This document shows, piece after piece, positions 54,891 to 62,606 of a stretch of DNA of 64,000 nucleotides (position 1 is its first letter; every line of letters starts with the position of its first letter). Position numbers and translations under genes: made by a program. The notes under the pieces were generated by a model. That model was not told the DNA's origin, made no database searches, and saw nothing but the letters and a program-made list of their open reading frames with translations. The stretch is from CAWBFD01 sp963788115 (GTDB lineage Bacteria; Actinomycetota; Thermoleophilia; Solirubrobacterales; 70-9). The stretch is taken from contig CAWBFD010000002.1 of the NCBI GenBank assembly GCA_963788115.1, forward strand, positions 248,001 to 312,000. Reading direction: 5' to 3'.

Positions 54891-55073
54891 CTACTCGTCC
54901 GATTGATCCGACCTGCGGATCAGGTCGACGAGCCACCAGCCGAACCCCACGACTCCCAGGAAGAGCACGACGATCCCGACCACCGGACCGATGAAGAAGA
55001 ACGCCAGGAGGACGGCCAGGAACCAACCTCCGAGCGCAGCGGCGAGCCAAGCCCCGATCAGATCGCTGGTCAA
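54891..55073 (-). CDS. Small two-helix membrane protein
   Basis: 60 residues from a TTG at 55073 that overlaps the stop of the NDH-2-like gene (TTGA), with GGAG just upstream. Two hydrophobic stretches, LIGAWLAAALGGWFLAVLLA and VVGIVVLFLGVVGFGWWLV, and an acidic C-terminus RRSDQSDE. No family is recognised. It ends the zwf-GH15-GMC-NDH operon, 42 bp before cydA, so it may help anchor a member of that set; this is inference from position. Confidence 0.6.
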   Translation of the reverse strand: MTSDLIGAWLAAALGGWFLAVLLAFFFIGPVVGIVVLFLGVVGFGWWLVDLIRRSDQSDE

Positions 55074-56404
55074 CTCGGCTCCTGCCCTTGGGCCGCGCCC
55101 GCTGACTCCTGGTCGGTGCGCGGCAGCCTGCCCTCGATCACCCAGCTCTCCCTGGTCCCGAACCGTGTGGCGGTCCACGCGCTGAGCACCCGCAGGCGCC
55201 GGCCAGCCACCCCGCTCAGGTAGTAGAGGTGCACGCTGAGATACATCGCGAACGCCGGGCGACCCCAGAGCTTCAGCCCCCGTATCTCACAGACCGCCTT
55301 GCCCCGTCCGACCACGGCGAGGGCGCCCTTGTCGAGGTAGTGGAACGGGGTCGTGGCCCCGGGCCGTCCCTCCCGGATCGCCTTCGCCACGTGATGCGCC
55401 TGCTGGATCGCGACCGTCGCCAAGCCCGGCAGCGGCTTCCCATCCGGCCCCTTGTGATTCGCCATGTCGCCGATTGCGGAGATCTCGGGATGGCCGGGAA
55501 TGCTGCAGTCGGGGTTGACCTCGATCCGGCCCCCCCGGTCCGTGCTCGCATCGGTCGCTCGCGCGAGCACCTCCGTCAACCCGGCCGCGTGCACGCCAGC
55601 CGCCCAGATCACGGTCCTGGCGGCGATCCGCTCCTCTGCGTCGCCCACCTTCACGGTCAACCCCTGCTCGTCGATCGCGGTCGCCATCGCACCCTCGCGG
55701 ACGGTGACGCCAAGCGACGCAAGCTCCTCCGCTGCCTTCGCCGAGAGCTTCTCGCTGAACGCGGGGACGACGCGATCGCCCGCGTCGACGATGATCACCC
55801 GCGCCGCTCTCGGGTCGATCCGCGAGAAGTCGCGACCCATCATGTCGGCGATGAGCGCCAGCTGGCCGGCGATCTCGACCCCGGTCGGCCCGCCGCCGAC
55901 GACGACGAAGGTCAGCCACTCGTCCCTGAGAGCAGGGTCGCTTGATCGCTCGGCCTCCTCGAACGCGGCGAAGATCCGATTGCGGAGCTCGACCGCCTCG
56001 CGGAGCGTCTTCAGGCCGAACGAGGCGTCCTGCCACTCGTCGTGGCCGAAGTAGGAGGTCTCGGCCCCGCAGGCGACGATCAGGCTGTCGTAGTCGAGCG
56101 CCTCGCCCCGGTCGAGGTGTACCTGGCGACGGGCGACGTCGATGTCCGTGACCTCGGCCATGAGGACGCTGGCGTTGGACTGGCGCTTCAGGTGTCCCCG
56201 GATCGCCGATGCGACCTCACCCGGCGACAGGCCGCCCGCTGCCACCTGGTAGAGGAGCGGCTGGAAGAGGTGGTGGTTCATGCGGTCGACGAGGGTCACG
56301 TCGACATCTGCGTCGCGGAGCGCCTGGGCTGCAGCGAGCCCGCCGAACCCGCCCCCGGCGATCACGACCCGCGGTCGCCCGCCGCGGTTGGGCTCAGACG
56401 CCAC
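55070..56404 (-). CDS. NDH-2-like NAD(P)/FAD-dependent oxidoreductase, copy 2
   Basis: About 444 residues, close paralogue of the gene at 28894. FAD motif PRVVIAGGGFGGLAAAQAL, NADH motif VVVGGGPTGVEIAGQLA, second FAD contact EISAIGDMANH and LATVAIQQAHHVAKAI. The C-terminal hydrophobic patch (FAMYLSVHLYYLSGVAG) suits membrane docking. It reduces quinone from NADH. A GTG at 56404 overlapping the GMC gene by 11 bp is preferred over 56464. Long runs are identical to copy 1 around the FAD site. Confidence 0.9.
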   Translation of the reverse strand: MASEPNRGGRPRVVIAGGGFGGLAAAQALRDADVDVTLVDRMNHHLFQPLLYQVAAGGLSPGEVASAIRGHLKRQSNASVLMAEVTDIDVARRQVHLDRGEALDYDSLIVACGAETSYFGHDEWQDASFGLKTLREAVELRNRIFAAFEEAERSSDPALRDEWLTFVVVGGGPTGVEIAGQLALIADMMGRDFSRIDPRAARVIIVDAGDRVVPAFSEKLSAKAAEELASLGVTVREGAMATAIDEQGLTVKVGDAEERIAARTVIWAAGVHAAGLTEVLARATDASTDRGGRIEVNPDCSIPGHPEISAIGDMANHKGPDGKPLPGLATVAIQQAHHVAKAIREGRPGATTPFHYLDKGALAVVGRGKAVCEIRGLKLWGRPAFAMYLSVHLYYLSGVAGRRLRVLSAWTATRFGTRESWVIEGRLPRTDQESAGAAQGQEPS

Positions 56405-57984
56405 CAGCGGTCTCCCGCTGGGCCTGCTGGACGCCCAGCCGCCCAAGGAGGTGGTCGCCGACACGCAAGGAGTTGGCCATCGCGGTCAGCCCTGGGTTGA
56501 CCGCGCCGATGCTCGGGAAGAAGCTCGTGTCGACCACGTAGAGGTTGTCGAGCTCGTGCGCCCGACAGTGCTCGTTCAGGACCGAGGTGGAAGGGTCAGT
56601 GCCGAACCGGCAGGTACCGGCCTGATGCGCGCACCCGGCAACCGGGATCTCGTTCTTCATGTAGGCGTGCTTTGTGAACAGGTGGTCGGAATGCATTCCC
56701 AGGCGGCCGAGCATCGACTTCAGCTTGTGGTACAGCCGCTGCTTTGCGACCGCGTTCGTCTCCGTGTAGCTCAGCGTGAGCCTGCCTTCACGGTCAACGA
56801 TGGCGCGGTTCTCGGCCCTCGGGAGGTCCTCGGTCGAGAGCCAGAAGTCGACCGCATGGCGGGCGATCCGCTCAAGCGTCCATTCCGGCGCCAGCCTTGT
56901 CTCGCGCGGCTGCTCGCCCCGGAACATCGGAGCCTGCGACTTCCCGACCATCTGGATGTTCGCCGAGGGGGTACTCGAAGTCGTCGGATCCGAAGTAGAA
57001 GTCGTTGAGCCCCAGGGTCTTCTGGAAAACCGTCGGATTCTCCTCGCGCGAGAGCGCCAGCACCGCCACGCTGTCGTGGAACATGAAATTGCGGCCGACC
57101 TGATCGGAGCCGTTGGCGAGGCCGTTCGGATGCTTGTCGTTCGCCGAGGACATGAGGAGGCGCGCCGAGTTGGCCGCTCCGCACGAGACCACGACGATAT
57201 CGCCGGCGAACCTCTCGGTCTCGCCATCACGCTCGACGACGACCTCGGTGACCGCCGTGCCGGACTCGTTCGTGTCGAGCCGCACGGCCTTCGCGTTCGT
57301 CAGCAGGGTGACGTTTGGGTGCTCGAGCGCGGGTCGTACGGCGAGCACCTCCGCGTCGGACTTGGCGTGGAGCAGACACGGAAAGCCGTCGCAATTGGGG
57401 GATCGCGCACACGCGCTGAACGGCATGTTGTCCTCGTCGAGCATGATCCCGCAGGGGGCGTGGAACGGATGGTGCCCTGCCGCGGCGAGGTCGTCCGCGA
57501 GCTGCTGGATCCGCGGCTCGTGGGAGACCGCCGGGAAGGGGTAGGGCGCGCTGGCCGGCGGCTCCGTCGGGTCCTCGCCGCGGGCGCCGTGCACCTGATA
57601 GAGCTGCTCGGCTCGGGTGTAGTACCGCTCGAGCTCGTCGTAGGAGATTGGCCACGCGGGCGAGACGCCGTCATGGTGTTGCAGCTCGCCGAAGTCCTCC
57701 TCCCGGAGCCGGTAGAGCGCCGCCCCATAGAGCTTGGTCGCGCCGCCCACGAAGTAGTGCACCTGGGGCTGGAAGGCCTTTCCGTCCGCGTCATACCAGG
57801 TCTCCGGCGAGACGTAGCGGTTCTCGACGAACACGTCCTGGGCGAGCCAGTTCTGCGGCTCGCGCGGGAGCCAGTCGCCTCGTTCGAGCAGCAGAATCCG
57901 CTTGCCCGAGGGAGCGAGGTGGTTGACCAGGGTCCCCCCGCCGGCGCCGCTCCCGATCACGATCACGTCGTAGGAGCCCTCCAC
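56394..57984 (-). CDS. GMC family oxidoreductase (apparent +1 frameshift in a C run at 56967-56971)
   Basis: About 529 residues after removing one base from the five-C run at 56967-56971. FAD motif DVIVIGSGAGGGTLVNHLAP at the N-terminus; FVGGATKLYGAALYRL and HHPFHAPCGIMLDEDNMPFS in the substrate part. The catalytic His is in GCAHQAGTCRFG and the catalytic Asn/His region reads SIGAVNPGLTAMANSLRVGD. GMC enzymes oxidise alcohols or sugars at C1 (glucose, gluconate, choline, cholesterol). The GTG at 57984 overlaps the GH15 stop (TAGTG). Downstream of a trehalase-like gene, glucose or another sugar is a fair guess for the substrate. Confidence 0.9.
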
Positions 57985-59873
57985 TATCGGAACTCCTCCA
58001 GTCGCTCCACGACGATGATGCGCGCGGCGGCCTCGATCAGGGCGAGATGGGAGAAGGCCTGCGGGAAGTTCCCGAGGTGCCTGCCGGTGCTCGTGTCGAA
58101 CTCCTCGGCGTAGAGTCCCAGCGGGGAGCGGACGCTGAGCAGCTTCTCCATCAGGTCGCGGGCTCGCTGCATCTCGCCGACGATCGCCAGCGCCGAGACG
58201 AGCCAGAAAGAGCAGATCAGGAAGCTCCCCTCCTTGCCCGACAGGCCGTCGTCGGTCTCGTCGGTGCGGTAGCGAAGGACGAATCCGTCCTCCGTCAGGT
58301 CATCGGCGATGGCGAGCACCGACTTGTGCAGGGTCTCGTCGCCTGGTGGGAGGAAACCGAGGATCGCCGCCAGCAACGTGGAGGCATCAAGCGCCTCCGT
58401 GTCGTAGTGCTGCCGGAGCACGCCGTCGGTGGCGCCGTGCTCGAGCACGTCGGTCTTGATCTCGTCAGCGGTGCGGCGCCACTCCTTCTCCAGCTCGTCA
58501 TCACCGCGGATTGCCGCCAGCTTCGACGCCCGGTCCAGCGCCACCCAGCACATCAGCTTCGAGGAGACGTAGTGCTGGGGCTTGCCGCGAGCCTCCCAGA
58601 TCCCCTGGTCCGGTTCGTGCCAGACGCGCGTGGCGCACTCCGCCTGGGACTGGACGATCGGCCACAGTCGCCGCGGCAGGCGCTGGCTGCGGCGGGTGTG
58701 GAGCAGGATCGAGTCCAGCACGGCGCCGTAGACGTCGTTCTGGCGCTGGTCGAAGGCGCCGTTGCCGATCCGCACCGGGCTGGCGCCCGCATAGCCGGAG
58801 AGGTCGTCCCTGGTCGACTCGGTGAGGTCGCGCCGGCCGTCGATCCCGTACATGATCTGCAGCCCGCCGTCCTCGTTCGCCTCCAGGTCGGCGACAAACT
58901 GCATGAACTCCTCAGCCTCCCAATCGAGGTCCAGGAAGTGCAGCGCCTGGAGCGTGAAGGTCGAGTCCCGCATCCAGGTGTAGCGGTAATCCCAGTTGCG
59001 AGCGCCGCCCGGTGTCTCCGGCAGCGACGTGGTGAGCGCCGCCACGGTGGCTCCCGTGGGCATGTAGGTGAGGCCCTTGATCGCGAGGGTGGAGCGTTGG
59101 ATCGGCTCGCGCCACCGGTGGTCGGGCATGCGGGCGCCCGCATACCACCTGCGCCAGTAGCGGGTCGTCGCGGCCATTCGCGCGTTTGCCTCGTCGACGT
59201 CCTTCGGCGACGCCAGGTTCTCCGCCCAGGACAGCGAGCAATACGCCTCCTCCCCCTCGTTGAGGGTGTGCCGTGAGCGGACCGCGTCGCCCTCGATGCC
59301 CAGGGCCATGTCAGTCGCAAGGCGGATCGTCACGCCCGCACCGGTCGCGTCCGCCATGTGGCGGTCATCCTCTGCGAGCGACCACTCCGCAGGGACGCGG
59401 CCATAGTCGAAGTCGGGCTCACACACCAGCTCGATATCCACCCTCCCGTCGATGCAGCGGACGGTGCGCACGAGCATGTGGTCGCCGTCGTCGTCGGGCG
59501 GTGGCCGTGTGTGGGGCGTGACCCGGTCCTCCGCCTCGCTCGGCCCTATGGTCAGCGCGTCGTGGACCACGGCCCACCCCGTTCCCGTGTGCCACGTGGT
59601 TACGAGGATGTTCGTCCCGTTCTCATATTGCCGGCCCGCGGGCACGTTGATCCCGAACGGCCCCAGCCGGAAATGGCCGGCCTCGCGGTCGAGCAGGGTG
59701 CCGAAGACGCTCGGGGAGTCGAAGCTCGGGACGCAGAGCCAGTCGATCGCCCCGTCGGGGGCCACGAGCGCCCCCGTGTGGCAGTTGGAAAGGAAGGCGT
59801 AGTCCGCGATCGGCGGGAAGGGGGAGGGCGCCGCCGCGCTCTGCGGCGCAAGCTCGGTCGGCTGCGCGCTCAT
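57984..59873 (-). CDS. GH15 family glycoside hydrolase, trehalase/glucoamylase-like, copy 2
   Basis: 629 residues, intact. N-terminal PFPPIADYAFLSNCHTGALV is identical to copy 1. Catalytic-domain markers are RNWDYRYTWMRDSTFTLQAL, the acid-Glu motif GIWEARGKPQHYVSSKLMCW and the base-Glu motif LYAEEFDTSTGRHLGNFPQA. No signal peptide, so cytosolic. In actinobacteria this group includes trehalases. The ATG at 59873 overlaps the zwf stop (ATGA), which decides the start; the longer frame to 59942 is antisense-like. The stop overlaps the GMC start. Confidence 0.92.
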   Translation of the reverse strand: MSAQPTELAPQSAAAPSPFPPIADYAFLSNCHTGALVAPDGAIDWLCVPSFDSPSVFGTLLDREAGHFRLGPFGINVPAGRQYENGTNILVTTWHTGTGWAVVHDALTIGPSEAEDRVTPHTRPPPDDDGDHMLVRTVRCIDGRVDIELVCEPDFDYGRVPAEWSLAEDDRHMADATGAGVTIRLATDMALGIEGDAVRSRHTLNEGEEAYCSLSWAENLASPKDVDEANARMAATTRYWRRWYAGARMPDHRWREPIQRSTLAIKGLTYMPTGATVAALTTSLPETPGGARNWDYRYTWMRDSTFTLQALHFLDLDWEAEEFMQFVADLEANEDGGLQIMYGIDGRRDLTESTRDDLSGYAGASPVRIGNGAFDQRQNDVYGAVLDSILLHTRRSQRLPRRLWPIVQSQAECATRVWHEPDQGIWEARGKPQHYVSSKLMCWVALDRASKLAAIRGDDELEKEWRRTADEIKTDVLEHGATDGVLRQHYDTEALDASTLLAAILGFLPPGDETLHKSVLAIADDLTEDGFVLRYRTDETDDGLSGKEGSFLICSFWLVSALAIVGEMQRARDLMEKLLSVRSPLGLYAEEFDTSTGRHLGNFPQAFSHLALIEAAARIIVVERLEEFR

Positions 59874-61298
59874 GACGCCGCCCACGGACCGTGCCAGGTG
59901 CCGTGGCCGGCCACGAGCTTTTCTGCCGCCGCCGGACCCCACGATCCTTTCGCGTACTCCTCAACAGGCGGCAGGGAATCGAGCAGCGGCTGCATGATCC
60001 GCCATTTTTCCTCGACGCTGTCCTGCCGGACGAAGCGCGCGCTGTCGCCGCTCATGGCAGCCTGCAGCAGCACCGCATAGGGCGCCGGAGCCTCGCCACC
60101 CTCCTCGGCGAACTCCATGTCCAGGTTGATCTGCTCCGGCTGGACGTCGACGCTGCGTTGGGCGTCGACGAGCAGCCTGACGCCGGTGCTGGGGTCTAGC
60201 TTGACGACAAGCTGGTCCGGCTGCGGTCGCCGAGAGCCCTTGGGGAGGAAGCCCAGGCGCGGAGGATGATGGAAGACGAGCCGCATCTCGGTCTGCGTGA
60301 TCGGCAGATGCTTACCGGTCCGGAGGAAGAAGGGCACGCCGGACCAGCGCCAGTTGTCGATCTCGAGGCGCAGCGCCGTATACGTCTCCGTCGTGGAGTC
60401 CCCGGCCACCCCATCGATGTCTCGATAACCCTCGTACTGCCCGCGCACGTGGTGCTTCGGGTCGGCGTCGGGCATCGAGCGAAAGACGGCGAACATGGCG
60501 TCCTTGAGGGTTTCGGGGTCGCGACCGGCGGGGGGCTCCATCGCGGCCGCGGCCACGACCTGCATCATGTGGTTGACGACCACGTCGCGAAGCGCGCCCA
60601 CCGGATCGTAGAAATGGCCGCGATCCTCCACCCCGAAGCTCTCCGCCATCGTGATCTGGACCGACGAGAGGTAGTTGCGGTTCCAGATCGGCTCCAGCAT
60701 CGTGTTCGCGAACCGCAGGTAGAGGATCTCGACCAGGCCCATCTTGCCCAGGAAGTGATCGATCCGATACAGCTGGGACTCGTCGATGCACCGGTGGAAC
60801 ACGTCAGTGAGTGCGCGCGCGGAGGCGAGGTCGTGGCCAAACGGCTTCTCGACCACCACTCGCGCGCGTCTCGGTCAGACCCGCGTCGGCAAGGCCCTTG
60901 ACGACTGCCCCGAACAGAAACGGCGGGATCTCGAGGTAGAAGACGGGGCTCTGTGCGTCCTTGATCGCGGCCGCCACCCGCTCGAAGGTCGACGCGTCCC
61001 CGAAATCACCCGAAACGTAGGAGAGCCGGGCGGCGAACCGGTCGAAGGTCTCCTCGTCCACCGACTCGCCTGCGGCCTCGATCGCGTCGCGGGCATGCTT
61101 GCGCAGGTCGTCGGCGCTCCACTCGTCGACGGCCACTCCGACGATCGGACAGCTCAGCAGGCCGCGGCGCTCCAGGTCGTAGAGCGAGCGGAAGGTCATC
61201 ACCTTCGCCAGGTCGCCGGTGATCCCGAAGATGACGAGCACGTCGGCCTGAGCGGCAGCGGTTTCGTTGCTTCCCGGTGGCAAGTGGCGCGCTGCCAT
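59870..61298 (-). CDS. zwf: Glucose-6-phosphate dehydrogenase, copy 2 (apparent +1 frameshift near 60865)
   Basis: About 475 residues after removing one base in the CG repeat at 60861-60869. N-terminal VLVIFGITGDLAKVMTFRSL; then VVVEKPFGHDLASARALTDV, with the substrate-binding EKPFG; YRIDHFLGKMGLVEILYLRF with the catalytic His; and WSGVPFFLRTGKHLPITQTE. It is nearer to the standard family than copy 1. First gene of the operon; divergent from the CPA2 antiporter. Product NADPH and 6-phosphogluconolactone. Confidence 0.93.
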
Positions 61299-61366
61299 GG
61301 ATCTCGGCGAGCCTATACGGTCGAGACCGCCTCCGTGAGCCAGCCTCCGTCAACGCGAGCGCCGGT

Positions 61367-62572
61367 GTGATCGGCGTCGACGAGCTTTCGTTCCTCGTCG
61401 TCGTCTTGGCGGCGACCGTGGCAGCGCTGACGGTCGCGGTGCTGCCGCGCGGGAAGGCGCCGCCGGTCGTGGTGATCGAGCTGGTGCTCGGCATCGTCAT
61501 CGGGCCGCAGGTACTGGGGCTGGCCGACAGCGACGACTTCATCGAGTTCTTCTCGAACCTCGGGCTCGGGATGCTGTTCTTCTTCGCCGGCTACGAGATC
61601 GAGTTCGACCGGATCCGCGGCCGGCCGCTACGGCTCGGCGCCACGGGCTGGGCGCTCTCGCTCGCGCTCGCATACGGCCTCGGCGGCATCCTGGCGGCGG
61701 CGGGCGTCGTGATCTCGCTCCTCTACACCGGGTCGGCGTTGGCGACGACGGCGATCGGGACGTTGATTCCGATCCTGCGTGACACCGGTGATCTGCGCAC
61801 CAGGTTCGGCACCTATCTGCTGGCCGCGGGGGCCGTCGGCGAGTTCGGCCCGATCATGCTGTTCACCCTCGTGCTCTCGACCACGCATCCGCTCCACGAG
61901 GCGGCGATCCTGATCGCATTCGTGGCCATGGCCGTGGCGCTCGCCCTGTTCTCGGTGCGGGTCGGCTTGCGCGGGATTCCAGTGCTCGAGCAAACGCTCG
62001 AAGCGAGCAGCCAGCTCGCGGTCCGAATCGCCGTGCTCTTGATCTTCGGCCTCGCGGCGCTGGCCGGTGAGCTCGGTCTCGACGTCCTGCTCGGCGGCTT
62101 CGTCGCGGGCATGATCACGCGGACTGCCCTCCGCGGCGGCGAGATGAAGGCGCTCGAGTCGAAGTTGACCGCTGTCGGCTTCGGCTTCCTCGTGCCGTTC
62201 TTCTTCGTCTCCAGCGGCATCAACTTCGATCTCGATGCGCTCTTCGCGAGCGCCGGCGCGCTGCTGAAGGTGCCGCTCTTCCTCGCTCTCTTCCTGGTCG
62301 TGCGCGGGGCGCCGGCGCTGCTCCTCTACCGCGGCGTCCTGGACGCCCGCGCGCGCGCGGCGCTGGCGTTCTTCTCCGCCACCGCATTGCCACTCGTGGT
62401 CGCGATCACGACCGTGGCGCAGGACGGCGGACACATGAGCTCGTCCACCGCCGCTGCGCTGGTGGGGGCGGCGATCCTCTCGACCCTGATCTTCCCGCTC
62501 GTCGGGCTCAGCGTGCGCAAGAGCGCCGGCCAGCCGAGCCCCGCGGCTTCGGAGGCGGCCGGAAGGTCCTAG
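61367..62572 (+). CDS. Cation:proton antiporter, CPA2 (KefB/NapA) family
   Basis: 401 residues with 12 hydrophobic segments. Family features are PPVVVIELVLGIVIGPQVLG, NLGLGMLFFFAGYEIEFDRI (the F-x-A-G-x-E-I-E motif) and LLGGFVAGMITRTAL. No RCK/TrkA-N domain follows. It exchanges K+ or Na+ for H+. GTG 61367 is chosen as first start after the divergent zwf promoter. An 'ITTVAQDGG' segment lies in a late loop. Transketolase follows after 34 bp, possibly on the same transcript. Confidence 0.9.
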   Translation: MIGVDELSFLVVVLAATVAALTVAVLPRGKAPPVVVIELVLGIVIGPQVLGLADSDDFIEFFSNLGLGMLFFFAGYEIEFDRIRGRPLRLGATGWALSLALAYGLGGILAAAGVVISLLYTGSALATTAIGTLIPILRDTGDLRTRFGTYLLAAGAVGEFGPIMLFTLVLSTTHPLHEAAILIAFVAMAVALALFSVRVGLRGIPVLEQTLEASSQLAVRIAVLLIFGLAALAGELGLDVLLGGFVAGMITRTALRGGEMKALESKLTAVGFGFLVPFFFVSSGINFDLDALFASAGALLKVPLFLALFLVVRGAPALLLYRGVLDARARAALAFFSATALPLVVAITTVAQDGGHMSSSTAAALVGAAILSTLIFPLVGLSVRKSAGQPSPAASEAAGRS

Positions 62573-62606
62573 CGAGGCAACGCGACTGATTTACGCTACC
62601 GGCGAG

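Noticed and set aside
14194..60869. Programmed +1 frameshifting as a genome-wide feature
   Set aside because: No common codon, stop or slippery sequence is found at the breaks, and many intact genes of the same classes exist in the window; kept only as an alternative to sequence error.
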